A program made the position numbers and the translations under genes. A stretch of DNA of 64,000 bases from Streptosporangium oxazolinicum (GTDB lineage Bacteria; Actinomycetota; Actinomycetes; Streptosporangiales; Streptosporangiaceae). Location: contig NZ_BAABAQ010000002.1 in assembly GCF_039537505.1 (NCBI RefSeq), positions 1-64,000 on the forward strand, in the 5' to 3' direction. Under the pieces are notes generated by a model. The model ran no database searches. It was given only the letters and a program-made list of their open reading frames with translations, and was not told the DNA's origin. How positions within the stretch are numbered: position 1 is the first letter of the stretch; every line of letters starts with the position of its first letter. Positions 35,727-44,482 of the stretch are shown piece by piece.

Positions 35727-36988
35727 TTGTCCAGTCTCTCCTTCAACATCGTGACGATCCCATCGAGCGGTACGGCGGTCTGGTCCCCGCTGGCCAGGTC
35801 CTTGACCTGCGCGACCCCCGCGGCGAGGTCGCGCTCGCCGAGGATCACCGCGTAGCCGGCCCCCGAGCGGTCGGCGCCCTTCATCGCGCCCTTGACGCCC
35901 TTGCCGCCGAACGACATGTCGGCCGACAGGCCCGCCCGGCGCAGCTCGGTGACGAGCGAGAACATCCGGCGGCGCGCCTCCTCGCCCAGCGGCACACCGT
36001 ACACCTGTACGCGAGCCTCGTCGCTTTCGTCCCCGAACAGGCCCTCGGCCTCCATGGCCAGGACCGTGCGGTCGACGCCCAGCGCCCAGCCGACGCTGGG
36101 CAGCGCGGGCCCGCCGAGCATCTCGCTCAGCCCGTCGTAGCGGCCCCCGCCGCCCACCGCGGACTGCGAGCCGAGCCCGTCGTGGACGAACTCGAACGTG
36201 GTGCGCGTGTAGTAGTCGAGGCCGCGGACCAGCCGGGGGTCGTCGGTGTAGGCCACGCCGGAGGCGGTCAGCAGCGAGCGGACCTCCTCGTGGTAGGCCT
36301 TGCACGCCCCGCACAGGTGGTCGACGACCAGCGGCGCGCCGGCCAGCAGGGCCTGCACCTCGGGGCGCTTGTCGTCGAGCACGCGCAACGGATTGATCTC
36401 GATTCGCGCGCGGGTGGGCTCGTCGAGGTCGAGGCCGCGCAGGAAGTCCTGGAGCGCGGCCCGGTAGACGGGACGGCACTCCTTGTCACCCAGCGTGTTG
36501 ATCAGCAGCCGGACCCCGGTGAGCCCCAGGGCGGCGTAGCCGTCGACGGCCAGCAGGATCAGCTCGGCGTCCAGCGCCGGGTCCTCGGAGCCCAGCGCCT
36601 CGGCGCCGACCTGCCAGAAGTGGCGGTAGCGGCCCTTCTGGGCCCGCTCGTAGCGGAACTGGCTGCCCGAGTACCAGAGCTTCACGGGAAGCTGCCCGTT
36701 GTGCAGGCCGTGCTGGAGGACCGCCCGCACCACCGACGCGGTGCCCTCGGGGCGCAGCGTGATGGAGCGCCCGCCCTTGTCCTCGAAGGTGTACATCTCC
36801 TTGGAGACGATGTCGGTCGACTCGCCGACACCGCGGACGAACAGCGCGGTGTCCTCGAAGACCGGGGTCTCGATGTAGCCGTATCCCGCCCGGCGGGCGG
36901 GCGCGGTGAGCGCCTCGCGCACGGCGAGCGCCCGCTCGGAGCGCGGCGGAAGCCAGTCGAAGGTGCCCTTGGGCGCCTGCAAAGTCAT
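35723..36988 (-). CDS. hisS: Histidyl-tRNA synthetase
   Basis: Class IIa synthetase, 421 residues. N-terminal APKGTFDWLP, motif 2 region RPEGTASVVRA and FRYERAQKGRYRHFWQ, HisA motifs LVRGLDYYTRT and GGGGRYDGL, and a C-terminal anticodon domain. All are intact. It starts 3 bp after the MBL hydrolase stop, and the MBL-hisS-aspS order suggests a single transcript. Confidence 0.97.
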   Translation of the reverse strand: MTLQAPKGTFDWLPPRSERALAVREALTAPARRAGYGYIETPVFEDTALFVRGVGESTDIVSKEMYTFEDKGGRSITLRPEGTASVVRAVLQHGLHNGQLPVKLWYSGSQFRYERAQKGRYRHFWQVGAEALGSEDPALDAELILLAVDGYAALGLTGVRLLINTLGDKECRPVYRAALQDFLRGLDLDEPTRARIEINPLRVLDDKRPEVQALLAGAPLVVDHLCGACKAYHEEVRSLLTASGVAYTDDPRLVRGLDYYTRTTFEFVHDGLGSQSAVGGGGRYDGLSEMLGGPALPSVGWALGVDRTVLAMEAEGLFGDESDEARVQVYGVPLGEEARRRMFSLVTELRRAGLSADMSFGGKGVKGAMKGADRSGAGYAVILGERDLAAGVAQVKDLASGDQTAVPLDGIVTMLKERLDK

Positions 36989-36991
36989 TGT

Positions 36992-37723
36992 CTAAAGTCC
37001 CCTGCCGGGACCACGGTCGTGCCCGGCACCCGAGGGGGCCGCGGGATCCGCGCCCGCGGCCGCCTTCGCGAGATACGGGTTGGTGGCACGCTCGTGGCCG
37101 ATCGTGGTCTGTGATCCGTGGCCGGGCAGGACCACCGTGTCCTCCGGCAGCGGCAGGCACTTGGCCGCCAGGCTGCGCAGGATGGTCGGGTAGTCGCCGC
37201 CCGGAAGGTCTGTGCGGCCGATGGAGCCGGCGAACAGCAGGTCGCCCGAGAACAGCACGTCCGGGATCTCCTCGGAGGCGGGCAGCCTGAACGTCACCGA
37301 CCCCCTGGTATGACCGGGGGTGTGGTCGACGGTGAGCTCCAGGCCGGCCAGCCGCAGCACCTCGCCGTCGGCGAGCTCGCGCACGTCGTCGGGCTCGGTG
37401 AAGGTGAGCCCCCCGAACAGCTGCTGCCTCGCCGACAGCGGCAGCCCCTTGCCCGGATCGGACAGCAGGTCGCGGTCCTCCGGGTGGATCCACGCGGGGA
37501 CGTCGCGCGCGCCGCAGACCGGGGCGACCGACCACATGTGATCGGCGTGCCCGTGGGTGACCAGCACCGCGACCGGCTTGAGCCGGTGCTCGCGCAGCAG
37601 GTCGTCGAGGTCGCCGACGGCGTTCTGACCGGGATCGACGACCACGCACTCCTCGCCCGCGGCGGGGGCGACGACGTAGCAGTTGGTCTGGAAGGACCCT
37701 GCGGGAAAGCCGGCGATGAGCAT
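36992..37723 (-). CDS. Metallo-beta-lactamase-fold hydrolase (glyoxalase II-like)
   Basis: 243 residues. Metal-binding signature THGHADH at about 57-63, with the further ligands in HTPGHTRGS, SGDLLFAGSIGRTD and LPGHGSQT. N-terminal FQTNCYVV is typical of the glyoxalase II-related branch. The C-terminal roughly 25 residues are Gly/Ala/Pro-rich. The substrate is unknown. It is first in the MBL-hisS-aspS run and divergent from cyclophilin copy 2. Confidence 0.9.
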   Translation of the reverse strand: MLIAGFPAGSFQTNCYVVAPAAGEECVVVDPGQNAVGDLDDLLREHRLKPVAVLVTHGHADHMWSVAPVCGARDVPAWIHPEDRDLLSDPGKGLPLSARQQLFGGLTFTEPDDVRELADGEVLRLAGLELTVDHTPGHTRGSVTFRLPASEEIPDVLFSGDLLFAGSIGRTDLPGGDYPTILRSLAAKCLPLPEDTVVLPGHGSQTTIGHERATNPYLAKAAAGADPAAPSGAGHDRGPGRGL

Positions 37724-37870
37724 CTGCCTCAGCTGATCTCGTCAAGAATGCGGATGGGAATGTAACCGAAGGGTACCGGTGCGGGTCGGCGGGCTGCGAA
37801 CCATTACCCATTGGCCGATACGATTCGCCCACCTCATTAAGTACTACTCGGCACTCGGGAGGGCGAAGCG

Positions 37871-38731
37871 GTGAGCGGCAAGGAGCGTCAGAAGCAGTTG
37901 GCGCGCGAGCACTACGAGCGGCAGACGCAGCGACGCGTCGAACGTGAGGCCAGGGCCAAGCGCAACGCGATCATCGGCAGCACCGTGGCCGGTGTGGTCG
38001 TCGTGGCGGGTGTGATCGCCGCGACGACGCTGTTCGGCGGCTCCGACACGACGGCGACCGCGACCACCGAACCGGCCCCGTCCGACAACGCCTCACCGGC
38101 CGCGTCGGCGGCCGAGGGAGCGCAGCCGAAGGCCTTCGACCCGGCCAGCGGCACCTGCGGCTACGCCGCGGAGGCCGGTGGCGGCCCGGCCAAGAACGTG
38201 GGCCTACCCCCGGAGAAGGTCGACCTGACGCCCAAGACGATGACCCTGAAGACCAACCAGGGCGACATCGTCATCGAGGTGTCGGCCGACAAGACACCGT
38301 GCACGGTCAACTCCTTCGCCTTCCTGGCGAAGAAGAAGTACTTCAACGGTTCCAAGTGTCACCGGCTGGGTTCCGACCAGTTCCCGATGCTGCAGTGTGG
38401 CGACCCGCTGGCCAAGGCCGACGGCAAGAACCCCACCGACGGCCAGGGCGGTCCCGGTTACCGTTTCGTGAACGAGAACCTGGAGGGCGCCAAGTACACC
38501 CGCGGCGTCGTGGCCATGGCCAACAGCGGCCCCGACACCAACGGCAGCCAGTTCTTCCTGGTGTACGGCGACACCCAGCTGCCGGCGGACTACACGCCGT
38601 TCGGTACGGTCACCAAGGGTCTGGAGATCCTCGACAAGGTGAACAAGGCCGGCTTCATCCCCCCGGGGGACGGCGGTACCGGGGCACCGAAGGAAACCGT
38701 CGAAATCAAAGACGTGACAATGTCCAGCTAG
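37871..38731 (+). CDS. Membrane-anchored cyclophilin-type peptidyl-prolyl isomerase, copy 2
   Basis: 286 residues with the same plan as copy 1: N-terminus MSGKERQKQLAREHYERQTQRR, membrane segment at about 34-53, Ala/Ser/Pro linker, cyclophilin domain from about 115. KCHRLGSDQFPMLQCGDP, NGSQFFLVYGD and YTPFGTV mark the active-site regions; GSQFF is closer to canonical cyclophilin than GSQFW of copy 1. GTG 37871 follows GGGAGGGCGAAGCG. The 147-bp gap to the MBL gene must hold promoters in both directions. Confidence 0.93.
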   Translation: MSGKERQKQLAREHYERQTQRRVEREARAKRNAIIGSTVAGVVVVAGVIAATTLFGGSDTTATATTEPAPSDNASPAASAAEGAQPKAFDPASGTCGYAAEAGGGPAKNVGLPPEKVDLTPKTMTLKTNQGDIVIEVSADKTPCTVNSFAFLAKKKYFNGSKCHRLGSDQFPMLQCGDPLAKADGKNPTDGQGGPGYRFVNENLEGAKYTRGVVAMANSGPDTNGSQFFLVYGDTQLPADYTPFGTVTKGLEILDKVNKAGFIPPGDGGTGAPKETVEIKDVTMSS

Positions 38732-38796
38732 AGCTGACGTAATACATACAAGGGGCGGTAAGTCCCGAAAGGCTGATGAAAGTGCGGGAGGACACG

Positions 38797-40026
38797 GTGA
38801 GCACCGACCCGTGGGGCCGGGTAGACGACGACGGCACCGTCTACGTACGTACGGCTGAGGGAGAGCGGGCCGTCGGGTCCTGGAAGGCCGGCGAACCGGA
38901 AGAGGCACTCGCCTACTTCCATCGCAAGTTCGACGAGCTGGCCGGGCAGGTCGCCCTGCTGGAACAGCGGGTTCGCGGCACCGACCTGCCACCCGCCCAG
39001 GCCGAGGCGACGATCGTCAAGCTCCGTGAGGCGATCACCGACGCGCACGCGGTCGGCGATCTCGACGCGCTGCTGGGCCGCCTCAACGCCCTCACGGAGC
39101 TGGTCGCCCAGCGCCGGGAGGAGGTCAAGGCCGCGCGCGACGTGGCCAGGGCCGAGGCCAAGGGCGTCAAGGAGCGGATCGTCGCCGAGGCCGAGCGCAT
39201 CGCCGACGACACGACCCACTGGAAGACCGGTGGCGAACGGCTGCGCCAGCTGATCGAGGAGTGGAAGGCCGCCGAGCGCATCGACCGGGTGACCGAGGCG
39301 GCGCTGTGGAAGCGCCTCTCGGCGGCCCGTACGGCCTTCGCCAAGCGGCGCAAGGCCTACTTCGCGGGGCTGGACGAGCAGCGCGAGGGCGTGCGTTCCG
39401 CCAAGGAGCGCATCGTGGCCGAGGCCGAGACGCTGGCCTCGTCCACCGACTGGGGCGCCACCGCGTCGGCCTACCGCGAGCTGATGCAGGAGTGGAAGAC
39501 GGCCGGCAGGGCCTCCCGCGAGGTCGAGGACGAGCTCTGGGCCCGTTTCAAGGGCGCCCAGGACCAGTTCTTCCAGGCGCGTTCGGCCGTCTTCGCCGAG
39601 CGCGACGCCTCGCTGGCGGCCAACGCCGAGATCAAGGAGCAACTCCTGGTCGAGGCGGAGAAGATCCTTCCGGTCACCGACGCCCGCGCCGCCCGGAGCG
39701 CCCTGCGCAACCTCCTGGAGCGCTGGGAGGCCGCGGGCCCGGTTCCGCGCGAGCAGCGTGACCGCCTGGAGGGTGGCCTGCGCAAGATCGACGAGGCGGT
39801 CCGCAAGGCCGAGGAGACGGAGTGGAAGCGCTCCAACCCCGAGGCCAGGGCCCGCGCCCAGAACACGGTCGACCAGCTGCGCAAGTCGATCGCGCAGCTG
39901 GAGGGCCGCCTGGCCAAGGCCAGGGACGCGGGCAGGGACAAGGACGTCAAGGACGCCGAGGAGGCCCTGACCGCCCGCCGTTCCTGGCTGGAGGAGGCGG
40001 AGCGCACGCTCGCCGAGTTCTCCTGA
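38797..40026 (+). CDS. DUF349-repeat coiled-coil protein
   Basis: 409 residues, almost entirely helical. After a short beta N-terminus (VDDDGTVYVRTAEG) come several DUF349 repeats, recognisable by the recurring pattern (L/R)xxWKxA or EWKTAGR with a following LWARFKGAQDQFF. GTG 38797 has GGAGG 5 bases upstream; ATG 38776 is the alternative. The function of the family is unsettled, though a link to cell envelope or surface-exposed complexes has been suggested. It lies between cyclophilin copy 2 and a strong terminator. Confidence 0.88.
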   Translation: MSTDPWGRVDDDGTVYVRTAEGERAVGSWKAGEPEEALAYFHRKFDELAGQVALLEQRVRGTDLPPAQAEATIVKLREAITDAHAVGDLDALLGRLNALTELVAQRREEVKAARDVARAEAKGVKERIVAEAERIADDTTHWKTGGERLRQLIEEWKAAERIDRVTEAALWKRLSAARTAFAKRRKAYFAGLDEQREGVRSAKERIVAEAETLASSTDWGATASAYRELMQEWKTAGRASREVEDELWARFKGAQDQFFQARSAVFAERDASLAANAEIKEQLLVEAEKILPVTDARAARSALRNLLERWEAAGPVPREQRDRLEGGLRKIDEAVRKAEETEWKRSNPEARARAQNTVDQLRKSIAQLEGRLAKARDAGRDKDVKDAEEALTARRSWLEEAERTLAEFS

Positions 40027-40057
40027 CCCCCGGCGCCGTCACCGGCTGACGCGCCCC

Positions 40058-40104
40058 TCAGGGCCGCGGGACCGCCCCACCACGGGACGGTCCCGCGGCC
40101 CTGA
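40058..40104 (+). terminator. Terminator after the DUF349 gene
   Basis: A 17-bp perfect inverted repeat (40058-40074 with 40088-40104) around a 13-base loop, 32 bp past the stop. It ends near GCTTT. Also placed to stop transcripts coming from rel. Confidence 0.85.
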
Positions 40105-40130
40105 CGCTTTGTGGCGGGGCGGGCGGAGGC

Positions 40131-40285
40131 GCGGGACGAAGAGGGCGGGAACCTCGGGGAGCAGTGCCGCTGACCCGAGAAGACGCGGGACGGACCACCC
40201 CGCCCGGCGCGGGACGGAGAGGGCGGGAACGTCGGGGACCGGCGCCGCCCGGCCCGGGAGGACGCGGGACGGAGAGGGGCGCGCC
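40131..40285. repeat. Imperfect 78-bp tandem repeat with GCGGGACGGA sub-motif
   Basis: A unit beginning GCGGGACGAAGAGGGCGGGA at 40131 recurs, with changes, at 40209 (period 78). A third partial unit begins near 40264. The sub-motif GCGGGACGGA occurs an additional time near 40184. This fills the gap between the DUF349 terminator and the end of rel. No gene is seen. Confidence 0.55.
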
Positions 40286-40287
40286 TT

Positions 40288-42645
40288 CTAGGAACCGGCG
40301 CCGCTGACCCGGTAGACGTCGTAGACGCCCTGGATGTTGCGGACGGCCTTCAGGACGTGGCCCAGGTGCTTGGGGTCGCCCATCTCGAAGGTGAACTTGC
40401 TGATCGCCACCCTGTCCCTGGACGTCGTCACCGACGCCGACAGGATGTTGACGTGCTGGTCGGAGAGGGTGCGGGTCACGTCGGAGAGCAGGCGGGGCCG
40501 GTCGAGCGCCTCGACCTGCAGCGCGACCAGGAACACCGAGTCGTCGGCGGCGGACCAGGCGACCTCGACCAGGCGGTCGGGCTCGGACTGGAGCTGGTCC
40601 ATGTTGGGACAGTTGGTGCGGTGCACCGACACGCCGTGCCCCCGGGTGACGAACCCGACGATCTCGTCGCCCGGTACGGGCGTGCAACATCGCGAGAGGC
40701 GTACCCACACGTCGGAGTCGCCCGCGACGACCACTCCCGCGCCGCCGCTGCCGCGGGGGCGCCCGCGAAGCTTGGTCGGCACGGAGGTCTCGGCGATGTC
40801 CTCCTCGGCGCCCTCCACGCCCCCGATGGACGTCACGAGCTTCTGCACGACCGTCTGCGCGGCCACGTGGCCCTCACCGACGGCCGCGTAGAGCGCGGAG
40901 ACGTCCGGGTAGCGCAGGTCCCTGGCGAGGGCCAGGAGGGACTCTCCGGACATCAGGCGCTGCAGCGGCAGGCCCTGCTTGCGCATGGCACGGCCGATCG
41001 CCTCCTTGCCCGCCTCGATCGCGGTCTCGCGGCGCTCCTTGGAGAACCACTGCCGGATCTTGTTGCGGGCCCGGCCGGACTTGACGAACTTCAGCCAGTC
41101 GCGGGAGGGGCCCGCGTCGGGCGACTTGGAGGTGAAGATCTCCACGGTGTCGCCGTTGCCCAGGCGTGACTCCAGGGGCACCAGGCGACCGTTGACCCTC
41201 GCCCCGATGCAGCGGTGGCCGACCTCCGTGTGCACGGCGTAGGCGAAGTCGACGGGCGTCGCGTTCTCCGGCAGGGCGATGACCTGGCCCCTGGGGGTGA
41301 AGACGTAGACCTCGGAGACCGACAGGTCGAACCTGAGCGACTCCAGGAACTCGCCGGGGTCGGCGGTCTCCTTCTGCCAGTCGAGGAGCTGGCGCAGCCA
41401 CGCCATGTCGCTGGCGGGCTTCAGCTTCGCCCCCGGAGGACCCGAGGTGGTCATGTCCTCCTTGTACTTCCAGTGCGCCGCCACGCCGTACTCGGCCCTG
41501 TGGTGCATGCCGTGCGTGCGGATCTGCAGCTCCACCGGCTTGCCCTCGGGGCCGATGACCGTGGTGTGCAGCGACTGGTACATGTTGAACTTGGGCATCG
41601 CGATGTAGTCCTTGAACCGGCCGGGAACCGGGTTCCATCGCGCGTGGATCGTGCCGAGCGCCGCGTAGCAGTCGCGGACCGAGTCGACCAGCACCCGGAT
41701 GCCCACCAGGTCGTAGATGTCGTCGAAGGCGACGTCCCTGGCGATCATCTTCTGGTAGACGGAGTAGTAGTGCTTGGGACGTCCCTTGACGGCCGCGCGG
41801 ATCTTGGCGTCGCGCAGGTCGCCGGAGACCTTCTCGATGACCTCCTGCAGGAACAGGTCCCTGCGCGGGGCGCGCTCCGACACCATCCGGGCGATCTCGT
41901 CGTACCGCTTGGGGTAGAGCATGGCGAACGCGAGATCCTCCAGCTCCCACTTGATGGTGTTCATGCCCAGCCGGTGGGCGAGCGGCGCGAAGATCTCCAG
42001 CGTCTCCCGCGACTTCTGGTGCCGCTTGTGCTCGGGCAGGTAACGCATGGTGCGCATGTTGTGCAGCCGGTCGGCGAGCTTGATCACCAGCACCCGGATG
42101 TCGCGGGACATCGCCACGACCATCTTGCGCACGGTCTCGGCCTCGGCCGCGGCGCCGAACTTGACCTTGTCGAGCTTGGTGACGCCGTCGACCAGCAGCG
42201 CGATGTTGTCGCCGAAGTCCGAGCGCAGCTCGTCCAGCCCGTAGGCGGTGTCCTCGACGGTGTCGTGCAACAGCGCCGCGCACAGCGTCTCGTCGTCGGT
42301 GCCGAGCTCGGCCAGGATCGTGGCCACCGCCAGCGGGTGGGTGATGTAGGGGTCGCCGCTCTTACGCTTCTGGTCGCGGTGGTGGTAGGCCGCCACGTCG
42401 TAGGAGCGCTCGATGAGCCGAAGGTCCGCCTTCGGATGGGTCGCGCGGACCGTCCGGAACAGCGGCTCCAGAACCGGATTCATCCCGCCACCCCATGTCC
42501 CCCCAAAACGTGCGAGCCTTCGCCTTACCGCAGGCTTCTCCTCCGCGGTTCCGGACATGGCGGAACCGGCATCGCCTGCTGGGACGGCCGTCTCGGGACC
42601 GCCACCGTCGGCGGTCGCGTCGGGGACGACCACATCACGGGGCAC
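40288..42645 (-). CDS. relA: Bifunctional (p)ppGpp synthetase/hydrolase Rel
   Basis: Makes and degrades the alarmone (p)ppGpp. 785 residues: HD hydrolase domain at about 85-200 with intact HDTVEDT (127-133), synthetase domain at about 280-400 with GRPKHYYSVYQKM and RFKDYIAMPK, TGS domain at about 435-500 (VYVFTPRGQVIALP), a conserved-cysteine region (RLSRCCTPVPGDE) and a C-terminal ACT domain. The RXKD form in the synthetase, with the intact HD site, marks the bifunctional type rather than the synthesis-only RelA. ATG 42645 lacks a clear ribosome site, and the first 55 residues are low-complexity. Sits after apt, as usual in actinobacteria. Confidence 0.96.
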   Translation of the reverse strand: MPRDVVVPDATADGGGPETAVPAGDAGSAMSGTAEEKPAVRRRLARFGGTWGGGMNPVLEPLFRTVRATHPKADLRLIERSYDVAAYHHRDQKRKSGDPYITHPLAVATILAELGTDDETLCAALLHDTVEDTAYGLDELRSDFGDNIALLVDGVTKLDKVKFGAAAEAETVRKMVVAMSRDIRVLVIKLADRLHNMRTMRYLPEHKRHQKSRETLEIFAPLAHRLGMNTIKWELEDLAFAMLYPKRYDEIARMVSERAPRRDLFLQEVIEKVSGDLRDAKIRAAVKGRPKHYYSVYQKMIARDVAFDDIYDLVGIRVLVDSVRDCYAALGTIHARWNPVPGRFKDYIAMPKFNMYQSLHTTVIGPEGKPVELQIRTHGMHHRAEYGVAAHWKYKEDMTTSGPPGAKLKPASDMAWLRQLLDWQKETADPGEFLESLRFDLSVSEVYVFTPRGQVIALPENATPVDFAYAVHTEVGHRCIGARVNGRLVPLESRLGNGDTVEIFTSKSPDAGPSRDWLKFVKSGRARNKIRQWFSKERRETAIEAGKEAIGRAMRKQGLPLQRLMSGESLLALARDLRYPDVSALYAAVGEGHVAAQTVVQKLVTSIGGVEGAEEDIAETSVPTKLRGRPRGSGGAGVVVAGDSDVWVRLSRCCTPVPGDEIVGFVTRGHGVSVHRTNCPNMDQLQSEPDRLVEVAWSAADDSVFLVALQVEALDRPRLLSDVTRTLSDQHVNILSASVTTSRDRVAISKFTFEMGDPKHLGHVLKAVRNIQGVYDVYRVSGAGS

Positions 42646-42719
42646 TCAGACTCCCTACGTTCGAGTCCAGATCCCTCAGTGTATCCAGACCGGGTTGTGT
42701 GCTTTCGTCCGCGGGGTCG

Positions 42720-43238
42720 TCAGACGACGACGAGGGAGTGCAGCTCCACGTCGGCCAGACGCTCCCGGCCCTTGAGGAAGGCCAGCTCCATGAGCACGGC
42801 GATGGCGACGACGTCGGCGCCCGCCCTGCGGACCAGCTCCACCGCCGCGCGCGCCGTACCTCCCGTGGCGAGCACGTCGTCGACGATGAGAACGCGCTCT
42901 CCGGGGGCGAGGGCGTCCCGGTGAAGCTCGATGGTGGCGGAGCCGTACTCCAGATCGTAGGACGCCTCAAGCGTCTCAGAGGGCAGTTTGCCTTTCTTCC
43001 GCACCGGGACGAAGCCCGCGCCCGCCCGGATGGCGACCGGGGCGGCCAGGATGAACCCCCGCGCCTCGATCCCGACGATCTTGTCCACCTGATACAGCCC
43101 GGCCAGCTTCTCGGTCACCGCGGTGAACGCCACCGGGTCGGCCAGCAGGGGGGTGATGTCCTTGAACAGCACCCCGGGCTGCGGGTAGTCGGGCACGTCG
43201 CGGATGCGGTCGAGGATCAGGCTGCTCAGCTCGGTCAT
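42720..43238 (-). CDS. apt: Adenine phosphoribosyltransferase
   Basis: Purine salvage, adenine + PRPP to AMP. 172 residues with the PRPP motif RVLIVDDVLATGGTA at about 117-131 and IEARGFILAAPVA upstream. ATG 43238 has GGAG 8 bases before it; a longer in-frame extension to 43403 would be Pro-rich and would contain part of the intergenic leader, so it is rejected. Between secF and rel, separated from secF by a terminator. Confidence 0.95.
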   Translation of the reverse strand: MTELSSLILDRIRDVPDYPQPGVLFKDITPLLADPVAFTAVTEKLAGLYQVDKIVGIEARGFILAAPVAIRAGAGFVPVRKKGKLPSETLEASYDLEYGSATIELHRDALAPGERVLIVDDVLATGGTARAAVELVRRAGADVVAIAVLMELAFLKGRERLADVELHSLVVV

Positions 43239-43364
43239 GATCGGCGCTCCTGTGGAGGTCTCGGGCGGGGGGACACCGGGGGTACCGCGGCCGGTGCCGG
43301 AGGGTGTCGAAGGGTCTCTGAGGGTCTCTGGAGGACGGGGTAAAAGCCTGGAGGGGAAGGAAAA

Positions 43365-43396
43365 CGCCTCCGCTCCCTGCGCGGGGAGCGGAGGCG
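43365..43396 (-). terminator. Terminator of yajC-secD-secF
   Basis: A 13-bp perfect stem, 43365-43377 with 43384-43396. On the minus strand it is followed immediately by TTTTCC. It starts 16 bp past the secF stop. With its T-run it resembles a classical intrinsic terminator. It separates the export genes from apt-rel. Confidence 0.85.
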
Positions 43397-43411
43397 CGGA
43401 CATGCCCGTAC

Positions 43412-44482
43412 TTACTTCTTCTTCCGTTTGTCACCGGCGGTGGCGGCTCGGCCCGTGGCCGTGGCGGCGCCGTTGGAGGCGCCGTTGGAGGCTCCGGCGG
43501 GGACCGGCTGACGCACCGTCTTGATCCCGGAGCTTCCCCCGTGAGAGGCGATCCTGCGGGCGAGCGCCTGGTAGCGCGGCTCGCGCTCCTTGAGCGTGAC
43601 CAGCAGCGGCGTCGCGACGCACAGCGAGGAGTAGGTGCCGACGATCATGCCGACGAACAGGGACAGCGACAGGTCCTTCAGCGTTCCCGCGCCGAACAGC
43701 GTGGTGCCGATGAAGAGGATCGCCGCGACCGGCAGGATCGCCACCAGGGTGGTGTTCAGCGACCGGATCAGCGTGTGGTTCAGCGCGTTGTTGGCGGCCT
43801 CGGTGTAGGTGAGCTTGGAGGTCGTGCCGAGCTTGGCGGTGACCTCCTTGATCATGTCGAAGACGACGACGGCGTCGTACAGCGAGTATCCGAGGATCGT
43901 CAGGAAGCCCAGCAGGGTCGCCGGGGTGACCTCGAAGCCGGACCAGGCGTAGACGCCGGCGGTGATCACCAGGTCGTGCAGCAGCGCCACGACGGCGGCG
44001 AGCGCCATCTTCCACTCGAAGGCCATCGTCAGGTACAGGATGATCGCCAGCATGAAGACGATCAGTCCGATGACGGCCTTGTTGGCCACCTGGCCGCCCC
44101 ACGAGGCGCCGATGACCTGCAGGTTGACCTGGTCGGCCGGCAGCTTGAACTCGGTGGCCACCGCCTTCTGGACCGCGGTGACCTGGTCGGCCGGGAGGCT
44201 CTCCGTGGTGACCCGCCAGCCGTTCTGGGTCGTCTGCGCGATGACCTGGTGCGCGCCGGCGTCGGTGAACGTGGCGCGTACCTGCTCGATGTTGGCGGCC
44301 GGGGCCTTGAAGGAGAAGACGGAACCGCCCTTGAACTCCACGCCCAGGTTGAGCCCGTTGAAGACGAGACCGGCGATGGAGATCACCAGCAGGATTGCGG
44401 AAAGGGTGTACCAGAGCTTCTTGCGGCCGACGAAGTCGACGTCGACCTCGCCCCGGTACAGCCGGCGCGCGATGCCGGACAT
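43412..44482 (-). CDS. secF: Protein translocase subunit SecF
   Basis: Partner of SecD in the proton-driven late step of Sec export. 356 residues, six membrane segments. First segment at about 23-42, periplasmic P4 loop, then the conserved LGFLTILGYSLYDAVVVFDMIKE and SLNTTLVAILPVAAILFIG. The C-terminal roughly 40 residues are an Ala/Gly/Asn repeat (GASNGASNGAA) ending in KRKKK, cytosolic. ATG 44482 overlaps the secD stop by one base, with GGAGG 4 bases upstream. Confidence 0.96.
   Translation of the reverse strand: MSGIARRLYRGEVDVDFVGRKKLWYTLSAILLVISIAGLVFNGLNLGVEFKGGSVFSFKAPAANIEQVRATFTDAGAHQVIAQTTQNGWRVTTESLPADQVTAVQKAVATEFKLPADQVNLQVIGASWGGQVANKAVIGLIVFMLAIILYLTMAFEWKMALAAVVALLHDLVITAGVYAWSGFEVTPATLLGFLTILGYSLYDAVVVFDMIKEVTAKLGTTSKLTYTEAANNALNHTLIRSLNTTLVAILPVAAILFIGTTLFGAGTLKDLSLSLFVGMIVGTYSSLCVATPLLVTLKEREPRYQALARRIASHGGSSGIKTVRQPVPAGASNGASNGAATATGRAATAGDKRKKK

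Noticed and set aside
42646..42719. tRNA-like T-loop sequence (GTTCGAGTC)
   Set aside because: Flanking bases do not form T, anticodon or acceptor stems; it is an isolated match.
42720..43403. Longer apt start at 43403
   Set aside because: The added 55 residues are Pro/Arg/Thr-rich, begin next to the secF terminator, and lack a ribosome site. ATG 43238 has GGAG at 8 bases.
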